The translations under genes and the position numbers were made by a program. From an uncultured Dysosmobacter sp. (GTDB lineage: Bacteria > Bacillota > Clostridia > Oscillospirales > Oscillospiraceae), in assembly GCA_934504065.1 (NCBI GenBank), contig CAKSVQ010000016.1:1-29021 (forward strand): a stretch of DNA of 29,021 bases, written 5' to 3'. Each line of letters starts with the position of its first letter. Position 1 is the first letter of the stretch. Shown here piece by piece: positions 1-8,400 of the stretch. The notes under the pieces were generated by a model. The model ran no database searches and was not told the DNA's origin. It worked only from the letters and a program-made list of their open reading frames with translations.

Positions 1-1353
1 CGACTGTATTATCATCTCACACAGACGCTTCGATGCGCCCATGATATTAGTGGGGTTAACCGCCTTATCGGTGGAAATCAGAACAAAGCGTTTGCAGCCG
101 TTTGTCATTGCGGCATACGCCGTCTTATATGTACCGATAGCGTTATTTTTGATTGACTCGCAAGGGCTGTCCTCCATAAGAGGAACGTGCTTATGCGCCG
201 CTGCGTGATATACAACGTCGGGCTTGTACTTTTCAAAGACCTGATTGATCCGGCGGCTGTCGCGCACCGAACCGATGAGGACTTCCAGATTCAGATTCGG
301 ATATTTGTCTCTCAGCTCCAACTGAATGGCGTGAGCATTGTTTTCGTAAATATCAAAGATGATAAGTTGCTTCGGCTCATGGGACGCAATCTGACGGCAC
401 AGCTCACTGCCGATTGAACCTCCGCCGCCTGTGACAAGAATTGTTTTTCCTTTTATAAAGTCGTAGATTTCCTTCATATCGACTTTAACGGGCTCGCGCC
501 CGAGCAAATCTTCCACGGCAACATCTTTCATCTGACTTGCCATTACATTTCCGGTCACAAACTGATACATACCGGGAAGATTTTTCAGTTCGCAGGTCGT
601 TTCCTTACAGATATTGAGAATGTCTCTGCGCTCCTCTGCAGTTGCACTCGGAATGGCGAGGAAAATCTTTTCGATCCTGTATTTTTCGACATTCAGCAGA
701 ATATCTTCTCTGCCGCCGACGATCGGAACACCGTCGATAAAGCAACCGCGTTTGTTTTTGTCATCGTCAATGATACAGCACACGCGGTCATGTACTTCTT
801 TTGCGTTCTGGAGATCACGCAGGATCATTCGCCCCGCCGAACCCGCGCCGATCAGCATAACTCGGCTTGCCGTATTGTCGGTTTGTCTCCACGACATTCT
901 GTTTCGTTCCAAGTGAATGAAACGATATGCAAAGCGTGCTGCCAATGAAAGCATGAATTGAATTGCAATTCCGCCGGCATAATAGGCAATGGGCATACGT
1001 CCGAACAAAAGGGTTATGGCTACTGTATGAAATATACCAAGTATCAACGTTGCGACTGTCGTTCTCGCGAGTTCTGAAAAGCTTGCATACTTCCAAACGC
1101 TTTGATACAACTTGAAAAGCCAAAAAACAAAAACACAGACAAACGCATATAACGGCATAAATTTGAGCCATGCCGCGAAATATTCATGCGGTATCTGCGT
1201 ATATTTACAGTCAAACCGAATCCAGAGCGCAGCGAGATATGCTCCCGACGACACAACTATATCGTATAGCGCCAAAAAAACCGATGCCATATGAAAATCT
1301 TCAAATGAAGAACGATTCTTCTTGTCGATTGAAACGTTGTTTTGCTTTCGCAT
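1..1353 (-). CDS. Membrane-bound nucleotide-sugar 4,6-dehydratase (PglF/CapD/FlaA1 family), 3' end outside window
   Basis: The 451 visible codons form the N-terminal two thirds or so of a protein whose family is usually about 600-650 residues. It should convert UDP-GlcNAc to the 4-keto-6-deoxy sugar, the first step of bacillosamine-type sugar synthesis, at the inner face of the membrane. Seen in the sequence: hydrophobic membrane spans at about residues 20-130; a Rossmann-like CoA-binding-type domain at about 140-290; then the extended-SDR domain with GGGGSIGSEL near 310, KHVPLMEDSP, and the dehydratase signature S-T-D-K at 427-430 with M438 and K442 replacing the usual YxxxK pair. The ATG at 1353 is preceded by GGGGAGAAG. 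It is the third gene after the aminotransferase and the phosphoglycosyl transferase on the same strand. The reading frame is open to the window edge. It could act in capsule rather than protein glycosylation; the family call is firm, the exact sugar is not. Confidence 0.93.
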   Translation of the reverse strand, partial: MRKQNNVSIDKKNRSSFEDFHMASVFLALYDIVVSSGAYLAALWIRFDCKYTQIPHEYFAAWLKFMPLYAFVCVFVFWLFKLYQSVWKYASFSELARTTVATLILGIFHTVAITLLFGRMPIAYYAGGIAIQFMLSLAARFAYRFIHLERNRMSWRQTDNTASRVMLIGAGSAGRMILRDLQNAKEVHDRVCCIIDDDKNKRGCFIDGVPIVGGREDILLNVEKYRIEKIFLAIPSATAEERRDILNICKETTCELKNLPGMYQFVTGNVMASQMKDVAVEDLLGREPVKVDMKEIYDFIKGKTILVTGGGGSIGSELCRQIASHEPKQLIIFDIYENNAHAIQLELRDKYPNLNLEVLIGSVRDSRRINQVFEKYKPDVVYHAAAHKHVPLMEDSPCESIKNNAIGTYKTAYAAMTNGCKRFVLISTDKAVNPTNIMGASKRLCEMIIQS

Positions 1354-1625
1354 ATTTCTTCTCCCCATAAAACCAATTCATGCTTTTTAAGAGAAGTAAG
1401 ATCTCGCTCCTCCCCGAAAAATTTATTGGCGTTTTGTAACTTATGTTTATACAACCGTATTTTTTGGGGCACGACAATCAGCCGACGATGATTACTCATC
1501 CCCGGCTAATTCAACCTCCCTATAAAATTTTGCGTGCTTATTGATTGGGTCAAAATAAGCTATCAAGAAGCCATTTTGATTATTTCAAAGGCTGTCATTC
1601 GCCTTTTCATGCCCCGCACAAAACC
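1354..1625. other. AT-rich spacer between dehydratase and truncated transferase
   Basis: In this operon type the two flanking genes often abut, so 272 bases without a convincing gene is unusual. On the minus strand an open frame with an ATG at 1499 runs to 1257, overlapping the dehydratase start out of frame. I do not recognise its product and its GGGAGG is too far upstream, so I do not call it a gene. I see no remnant of the missing transferase C-terminus in any minus-strand frame. The stretch is probably scar sequence left by the event that truncated the transferase. Confidence 0.4.
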
Positions 1626-2048
1626 TTATAGCGAAACTGAATTAACCGCGACAACCCTTGAAAAATCTACGTTTTTCTTGGTTGCCTCTATTATACCTCT
1701 TTCCCCGACGATAGAGAGCTGTCCTAACACGATGTTGACCAAAGAGGGCAACTCATCAAGAGAGGTGCTGCGCAAAAAAGCCCCATAGCGTCCGAGACGC
1801 TGATCGTCAGGAAGGAGTTCACCATCTGGCCCACGTTTGTTACTCATGGACCGCAGTTTGATTAAGTAGAAAATCTTTTCATGTCCGCCCCTGTCTTTCT
1901 TGCCGGGACGGGGCTGCACAAAAAACGGATTTCCTCTCATCGCAATGGTACCGAGTACGATCAGAATGACAAGGATCGGTGATAGTACGATCAACGCAAG
2001 CAAAGACAGTGTGAAATCAAAGAACCTTTTCCAAAACCTCAAGTACAT
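1626..2048 (-). pseudogene. Truncated bacterial sugar (phosphoglycosyl) transferase, PglC-like
   Basis: The intact family (about 200 residues) transfers a sugar phosphate from UDP-sugar to undecaprenyl phosphate. This copy is 140 residues. Seen: the start MYLRFWKRFFDF, the re-entrant hydrophobic helix at about 13-36, the Q-x-R-P-G motif, KLRSM, and the catalytic dyad in TSLDELPSL. It then follows the family to LSIVG, where the expected PRP motif should come. Instead about 25 unrelated residues follow and the frame stops. None of the three frames after LSIVG restores the PRP motif or the C-terminal helices, so this looks like a deletion or replacement, not a simple frameshift. The ATG at 2048 has AGGGAG eight bases upstream and lies 21 bases after the aminotransferase stop. 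The dyad survives, but loss of about 60 residues probably makes it inactive. Confidence 0.8.
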
Positions 2049-2069
2049 ATATGCGACTCCCTGATAAAG

Positions 2070-3335
2070 TTAATTGAAACAACTTCTGATAATTTCAATG
2101 ACCTTATCCTGCTCGTCAGCCGTCATCTTATTATCGCTCGGCAGGCAGCAGCCACGCTCGAAAATATCCGCCCCCACGTCTGCTGCACCGCCTGCGATAT
2201 ACGCATTTGTGCGGCAGCGGAGCGTACCGTCTCTGCCGATTGCCTCATGCATACGGTACATTGGCTGCATGTGCATCGGTTTCCAGATCGGTCTGCCCTC
2301 GGCGTTAAAACTTGCGAGCGTCTCCAGAATTTCAGTTGGGCATGTTTTGCCCTTTTCTTTTATGTAAAGAGCCTTGGAATCGTCTCTGACCTGTTTGCAC
2401 AGATATTCCGCATCAATGATCAGAGCGGACAGCCAATAATTCGGCACAGCGCCGTCAATAATCGGATTCATGTGGACCGGCAGATCCTTCAGTCCATCAC
2501 GATAGCGCTCATAAATCACCTTTTTCTGTGCAATGTGTTCTTCCAGATGCGGATACTGACCGCGGATAACGCCGGCAACTACATTACTCATGCGATAGTT
2601 ATAACCGACCTCTTCGTGCTGATACCACGGGGCGTTTTCGCGTGCCTGAGTTGACCACTTGCGCGCCCGATTTGCCACCTCGATATCGTTGGTCAAAAGG
2701 CAGCCGCCGGCAGAGCCGGTAATGATTTTATTTCCGTTATAGCTGATGGCGGAATAATCTCCGAACGAGCCGCACTGCTTGCCGTTTAATGTCGCGCCCA
2801 TGGCTTCAGCGGCGTCCTCAATCAAAAGTGCGCCGTGCTTTTCGCAAATCTGCTTGATCAAATCGATTCGCCCGGGAAAACCGTACAATTCAGCGCACAC
2901 AACAAGTTTTACGTCGGGATACATTTCAAACGCCTTTTCCAGCGCCACGGGGTCCATGTTCCAGCTTTCGGCTTCGGTGTCAATAAACACCGGAATGCCG
3001 CCCTCATAAACAACGGGATTGAGCGTCGCATCAAAGGTCATATCGGAGCAGAACACGCGCTTGCCCTCCAACGCGCCGTGACTGATGGCGGGCTTGCCGT
3101 ACAGCCTTTCACCAGCAGACTTCACACAAAGGTGAAGCGCCGCGGTGCAGGCCGAAAGAGCGACGGCGTATTTCATCTCGGCTTTTTCAGCGGCAATGCG
3201 TTCTACTTCATTGACGTTTGCGCCAACCGTGGACATCCAATTCGTTTCATACGCCTCGGTCATGTATTTGAGCTCTTCGCCGTGCATGGTCGGCGTGGCA
3301 AGCCATACTTTTTTTTCAAAAGGTTTGAATTCCAT
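2070..3335 (-). CDS. DegT/DnrJ/EryC1/StrS-family PLP-dependent sugar aminotransferase (PglE-like)
   Basis: It should add an amino group to the 4-keto sugar made by the neighbouring dehydratase, using pyridoxal phosphate. The 421-residue protein shows SACTAALHL (cofactor phosphate region, about 61-69), the aspartate motif LIEDAAEAMG with D174, and the Schiff-base lysine K203 in SYNGNKIITGSAGG. Length fits the family, although a glutamine/charged insert near 80-90 is a little longer than the minimal members. The open frame extends upstream to 3656, but the extension is compositionally odd and unlike the family. The ATG at 3335 has GGAGGG five bases before it and starts where homologues start. 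First gene of a minus-strand operon with the transferase and dehydratase. The matching N-acetyltransferase (PglD type) is not in the window. The substrate is inferred from context. Confidence 0.92.
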   Translation of the reverse strand: MEFKPFEKKVWLATPTMHGEELKYMTEAYETNWMSTVGANVNEVERIAAEKAEMKYAVALSACTAALHLCVKSAGERLYGKPAISHGALEGKRVFCSDMTFDATLNPVVYEGGIPVFIDTEAESWNMDPVALEKAFEMYPDVKLVVCAELYGFPGRIDLIKQICEKHGALLIEDAAEAMGATLNGKQCGSFGDYSAISYNGNKIITGSAGGCLLTNDIEVANRARKWSTQARENAPWYQHEEVGYNYRMSNVVAGVIRGQYPHLEEHIAQKKVIYERYRDGLKDLPVHMNPIIDGAVPNYWLSALIIDAEYLCKQVRDDSKALYIKEKGKTCPTEILETLASFNAEGRPIWKPMHMQPMYRMHEAIGRDGTLRCRTNAYIAGGAADVGADIFERGCCLPSDNKMTADEQDKVIEIIRSCFN

Positions 3336-3417
3336 AGTTCCCTCCACGAATTTCATGCCGCCGCAAAGCACGGAAAAGTTCGCGCCTGCCGCCGCTGCGG
3401 AATACTTTATCTCCCAT

Positions 3418-3446
3418 ATATTACTACCTATTTCCCTATAATGCAA
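3418..3446 (-). promoter_or_regulatory. Candidate promoter of the glycan operon
   Basis: On the minus strand TTGCAT (3446-3441) and TAATAT (3423-3418) are separated by exactly 17 bases. This predicts a leader of about 75 bases before the aminotransferase ATG at 3335. Both hexamers are imperfect, so this is a reasonable candidate only. Confidence 0.45.
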
Positions 3447-3661
3447 GTCATTCGACAATTCTTGACAGGAGTTTGCGGGCGATTCTTTTGTCATCCCTTT
3501 GGCGGATTTTTGGGGTGATTTCATACTTTGGATGGAGAAACGGCGGGGGGGGAGAGTGCTTTTCATAGGGAGATGACACCCCGCCGCACAGGCGGGCACG
3601 TGCACGGCGGGCCGCGTTTCTGAACGTGCCCTAGAAAATTTGTATTTTTTTGACATTGCTG
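3447..3661. other. Intergenic stretch between divergent operons; composition boundary
   Basis: No convincing gene is present. The stretch contains GC-rich self-complementary sequence: GGGCACGT near 3593 and ACGTGCCC near 3625 can pair, followed by an AT-rich run around 3632-3650. It separates the AT-richer glycan operon on the left from the clearly more GC-rich operon on the right. A TTGACA at 3650-3655 has no matching -10 at normal spacing. Confidence 0.4.
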
Positions 3662-3690
3662 TTGTATTTTCGACACGCTGGACCTATAAT
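3662..3690 (+). promoter_or_regulatory. Candidate promoter of the kinase-LRR-MoxR operon
   Basis: A perfect TATAAT at 3685-3690 lies 17 bases after TTGTAT at 3662-3667. The start of transcription would fall near 3697, about 80 bases before the kinase ATG. The -35 is weak, which would suit an activated promoter, but no activator site is recognised. Confidence 0.45.
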
Positions 3691-3775
3691 AAAACCATTA
3701 ATGTGGAGCGGAATGCCCAAATGATGCGCCGTTTTGCAAAAAATGGTGGGTCGAACGATGGAGGACGGCGGATCA

Positions 3776-5482
3776 ATGACCGGATTGACAGACTTGCTCA
3801 CGCTGTTGGGCGGACATTTTTATATGGTATTGTTTGGATGCGCGGAGGTGGTGCTGGCCGTGGTGCTGCTGAGCCTGCTTGCAAGGCTGCGCCGCCGCTC
3901 CGGCGCCGTGGGCCCAGCCCTGTTCGGCGGGGACACGGGGCGGCTGATGCTACGGGAGCTGGAGCACAACCGGAACGAGGCGTATCTGCTGATGGAGCGG
4001 GAGACGATGCTTCCCGTATACGCCGCAGGGCAGCTGGATGGGCTGCTGGGCGTGTCCCTTGCCCAGATGCAGGCAGATATTACCACCCTCCGCACGCAGA
4101 TGAAGGACGAGGACGCAGGCAAGCGCCTGTGGACGCGCTACCGCAGATGGGACGGCAGCGGGATATTGTCCGCGGAGCTGGAGCTGAAAAACGGCCAGTG
4201 GGTGCGGATGTCCGTGCGCCGCTGCGAGGAGGAAAAGTATGACCTGTTCCTCTTTGCCAGCGTTACGGACGAGCATAAAAAGACCATGAAGTATGAGGAG
4301 CGGCTGCGGCAGGCGGAGTCCGTCAGCCAGTTCAAGACCAGCTTCCTCTTCCGGATGTCCCATGAGATCCGCACGCCCATGAACGGCATCATCGGCATGC
4401 TGACGCTGGCGGAGGGCAAGCTCACGCCCCAGCACCCCGCCATGCAGTACCTGACCCGGGCGGACGAGCTGTCTGCACATCTCCTGAGCCTGATCAACGA
4501 CATTCTGGATATGTCCCGCATCGAAGCGGGCAAGGTAGAGCTGGAAAACGCTCCCTTCAGCCTGCGGGCCTTTGGCAGCAAGCTGTATGATATGTTCTCG
4601 AAAACGCTGGACGCCAAGGGCGTGCATTACGCCGTCAATTATGAAGACCTCAGCGTGGATTGGGTGGTGGGTGACGAGCTGCGCATCGGGCAGGTGGTCA
4701 TCAATTTTCTCTCGAACGCCGTGAAATTCACCGCGCAGGGCGAGGTAACGGTGACCTTCCGCCAGATGATGCTGCAAAACGGCACACTGGATCTTTTGAT
4801 CCGGGTGCACGACACGGGCATCGGCATGAACCCGGAGTTCATCAGCAGGATCTTCCGCCCCTTCGAGCAGGAGGACGCCAGCACCACCCGCCGCTATGGC
4901 GGCACGGGCCTTGGCATGGCCATTTCTGACCAGCTGGTCAAGCTAATGGGCGGGCAGATCGTGGTGGAGAGCATGCAGGGCAAGGGCTCGGACTTCTCTG
5001 TGATCCTCGCGCTGCCGCTGGCCGACGAAAAGGCCGTGCAGGAGATCGCTCCGCCCCCGGCGGAGGAGACGGAGCCCCCGGTGGACTCCGGCCGCCCTTG
5101 CCGCATCCTGATGGCGGAGGACAACGAGATCAACGCCATGATCGCCGTGGAGCTGCTGACCCAGCGGGGTGCGAAGGTGGATGTAGCGGAAAACGGCCAG
5201 GTCGCCGTGGACCGCTTCAGCGCCAGCGAGCTTGGATATTACGATGTGATTTTGATGGACATTCAAATGCCCGTGATGGACGGCCGCGCCGCGGCCAGAG
5301 CCATCCGCGCCCTGCCCCGGCCGGACGCGCAGGTGCCCATCTATGCCCTGTCGGCTGATGCGTTCGTGGAAGACGAGCGCCTTTCCCGGGAAAGCGGCAT
5401 GAACGGACACTTAGCGAAACCGATCAATTTTGACGCGCTGTGGCGCGTCATTCAGACCATCCTGTCGGAAAAGGAGAAGTGA
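3776..5482 (+). CDS. Hybrid sensor histidine kinase with C-terminal receiver domain
   Basis: A membrane-anchored signalling kinase of 568 residues. In order: one membrane span (about 14-34), a region resembling a PAS fold (about 100-170), a dimerisation/phosphoacceptor domain with H196 in MSHEIRTPMNGIIGML, the ATPase domain with the N box near 310 (INFLSNAVKFT), DTGIGM, FRPFEQED and GGTGLGMAI, then a receiver domain from about 440 with D495 in LMDIQMPVMDG and the conserved lysine in HLAKPIN. There is no DNA-binding output domain and no separate regulator gene nearby. The frame opens at a TTG at 3734; I prefer ATG 3776, which has GGAGG 11 bases upstream and starts just before the membrane span. 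ATG 3758 is the alternative. Its stop is one base before the ATG of the LRR protein, so the two are surely cotranscribed. Signal and target are unknown. Confidence 0.93.
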   Translation: MTGLTDLLTLLGGHFYMVLFGCAEVVLAVVLLSLLARLRRRSGAVGPALFGGDTGRLMLRELEHNRNEAYLLMERETMLPVYAAGQLDGLLGVSLAQMQADITTLRTQMKDEDAGKRLWTRYRRWDGSGILSAELELKNGQWVRMSVRRCEEEKYDLFLFASVTDEHKKTMKYEERLRQAESVSQFKTSFLFRMSHEIRTPMNGIIGMLTLAEGKLTPQHPAMQYLTRADELSAHLLSLINDILDMSRIEAGKVELENAPFSLRAFGSKLYDMFSKTLDAKGVHYAVNYEDLSVDWVVGDELRIGQVVINFLSNAVKFTAQGEVTVTFRQMMLQNGTLDLLIRVHDTGIGMNPEFISRIFRPFEQEDASTTRRYGGTGLGMAISDQLVKLMGGQIVVESMQGKGSDFSVILALPLADEKAVQEIAPPPAEETEPPVDSGRPCRILMAEDNEINAMIAVELLTQRGAKVDVAENGQVAVDRFSASELGYYDVILMDIQMPVMDGRAAARAIRALPRPDAQVPIYALSADAFVEDERLSRESGMNGHLAKPINFDALWRVIQTILSEKEK

Positions 5483-5483
5483 C

Positions 5484-8400
5484 ATGAAGCTGAGAATGCG
5501 AGTTTTGGGCATGGCGGTCGCCACGGCAGTGGCTACGGCGGGCGTTGTCCATTTGGGAATTGATTACTGGGCGGGAAGCGTGTTCCGCCCCTCGGCGTCT
5601 GACCGGGAATTGCAGAACAATCAGGTGCTCTTTCCGGACAACAGCACGACCTCCGGCCACGGCGAGGATGGCAGCGACAGCAATGACTCTTTCTGGGAGC
5701 AGGACAGCAAGGGTGAGGACAGTATCCAGACCGGAAAGGATGCGGGCTACCTCTTCGAGCAGGCCCAGCAGCTTCCAGGGGAGGGGCGGCCCACCGGGGC
5801 GCTGTATCAGGAGGGCGCGGTGGACGCCGGAACGGCCAGCGACATTGCGCCGGAGAACATTTATGAGATTACTGACCAGACGGACGACCCGAATCGGACG
5901 GACGTGATCGTGCCCGGTGATGGGACGATCCATATCCCCATCATTACCCCCTCCGGCGACGGAGACGGCGGTGATGGCGATGGCGGCAGCGGCGGCTCTG
6001 ACGGCGGCTCCGGCGGCATAGTCGTGCCCGGCGGCGGGGAAGACCCCGGCAACGGCGGCGATCAGGGCGGCGACCTGCCCACTCCCACGCCAGTGCCGAC
6101 TCCGGTCACCCCCTCGGAAGAACCCATCCCCGGCTATGGCGATGCTTCCATCGACTCGCCGGACAACAAGAACGACGCCACCATCACGCCGTCCTTTGCT
6201 TATGATGAGGATGTGGCTGGCCGGGCAAACTGGCTGAGCGCCAGCATTGGCCGCAGCAGCTATATCCAGCTTTACCGGGGCCAGAAGTCTGTGGACGAAA
6301 AGGCCATTTTTAATGCGCTGGAAACCAACGTGATGGACGATCAGTACAACACCTATGAATGGACGGAGGATGCGCTGGGCGTTTACCTGCGTATTGACGG
6401 CGTGGGCTTTGACGAGGACCCGGAGATCCACACCTTTCCGGTGGATATTCCCTCGGATGTGGATACCGTGCGGGTGTACATCTCTTACCGCTTCCACGTC
6501 TCCGACCCGGAGTGGACGAGCTATGTGGGCTATAAGATCGAGGACTTTGAGCATGTCGAGCTGGATTACCTGCCCTATGAGCTTTCACAGGGCCGTGTGC
6601 TGCTGCTGAACCAGCGGCTGACGGAGGAGGGCCAGCAGATCAACCCGGATACCATCCTCAACCGCTATAACCAGTATCCCAGGGACAGCGAGGGCAGTAC
6701 CATCAACCTCTTCCGCTATCAGACGGACCTGTTGGGGGCGAACGGCACGTTCATCACGGAGCTGTTCCCCGGCTGGAAGGAAAACGGTGAGTTCGTGGAC
6801 TGGTTCTATCCCATCATCCCCGGCCGCCACGTGCTGGAGCCTGCGGGCCGCGTGGCGCTGGATGAGGATTACGGCGTGCAGATGCGCCTTTACTGGATGA
6901 CATCCGACGGTCGGGCCGACGAGGATATTCCCTCCGCCCAACGCTCGAATCTCGCGTATTTGCAGACCCTTACCGTTTACAAGGGCGAGACGGAGATGAC
7001 GGAGGACGGCGTGGATACGCTGGACAAGCTGGACGTACCGGACTATGTGCAGGCGGTGGAGTTTCCGTACTATCCGTATCTGAGCGTGGGCTATCTCAAC
7101 CTGCCTTCTTCTGTGCTGTATGTCAACACCACGGGCGTGCCCAGCGTGTTTGACGATTGGCTGGCCTATGACTGGGGCTTGCAGGTCACGCAGGGCTACA
7201 CAGTGGCCGAGGGCAACCCCAACTACACTGCGGAGGACGGCCTGCTTTACAACACCGAAATGACCCAGATCCTAGGCGTGCCCACCAACCGCCGGGAGCT
7301 GGTGGTCGGCGGGGATGTGGAGAAGGTAAAGCTGCCCTACCAGACCCAGTTGGAAACGCTGTTTTTAGAGATCGACAGTGTGGACGACCTGCCGGAGATC
7401 AACTATGACCGTCTCAAGCGCACCTGCAAGATCGTGGTGCCCGACGAGCTGCTGGAGGCCTTTATGGAGGCGGAGAGCGCCATGCTCAAGCGCACCCATT
7501 TGCAGGTGGCTCCCGCCAGTGAGTATGACCGCAGCTTCACTGTCCGGGGCGACTTCCTCTTTGCCGGGGAGGACACCATCCACCGCGTTCTGCGCACCGA
7601 TACCTGCTGGCTGACCCTGCCGGACGGCGCGTCCCATGTGGAGGCTGACGCTCTGCGGGCCATGCAGGAGCTGACGGTGCTGATCATGGCCAAAAACGGT
7701 GAACCTGTGACCTTTGAGGACGGCTGCTTCGACGGGCTGGATACGTTGACCACCATTGCCTGCTATTCCGAAGCCCAGTTGGAAGCCGTCCGCGTCAGCG
7801 CGCCGGAGGGCGTGAAGGTCAAGCTGGTGGACGCCGTGAGGGAGGATGGATATTCCTACCTCATTACCGAGGGCGGTATTCTGCTGCTGGCCGCGCCGGA
7901 GGACATCACCAGCTTTGACGGCACCATCCCCATGCCGGACGGCGAAGAGCCGCTGGTCGCCGCCGCTATTGGCGACGCTGTGTTTGAAGACCACGACGCG
8001 CTGGTTTGGGTGGACCTGCCGGAAGACTGCAAGATGATCGGCTATCAGGCTTTCCGCGGCTGCGTGAGACTGCAGGGCGTGATGATCGAGAACACGGAGT
8101 TTATCCTCATTGGCAAGGATGCTTTTGAAAACTGCCCGAAGCTGCGCTTTGTGGCGTCCAACGCCGAAAAGTGCGACCTGCGGGATCAGGATTTTACCAT
8201 CCCGGTGCCCACGGAATACGGTGACGACAGTTATTTCTTCCTCTTCTGCCCCACGGTCAACGAGGGGTATAACGGCAACTGGGTCTCCTTCACGGAGGAC
8301 AGCGACGTGTGGGGCTATGAAATGGTGGACGCGGGCGGCACCCGCGTGCTGTACGGCCTGAGCGGCTTTGGCGATCCGTGGATCGCCCTGCGCTCCGGCA

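Noticed and set aside
1257..1499. Minus-strand open frame of 80 codons overlapping the dehydratase start
   Set aside because: Overlaps a well-supported gene out of frame, has no ribosome site at proper distance, and the product is not recognised.
3650..3655. Perfect TTGACA as the -35 of the kinase operon
   Set aside because: The TATAAT lies 29 bases away, too far for a standard promoter; TTGTAT at 3662 has the right spacing.
3336..3656. N-terminal extension of the aminotransferase frame
   Set aside because: The added residues do not match the family, and a strong ribosome site precedes ATG 3335.
5953..6060. Gly/Asp-rich segment as RTX-type calcium-binding repeats
   Set aside because: It lacks the regular GGxGxDxUx nonapeptide pattern and looks like a flexible linker.
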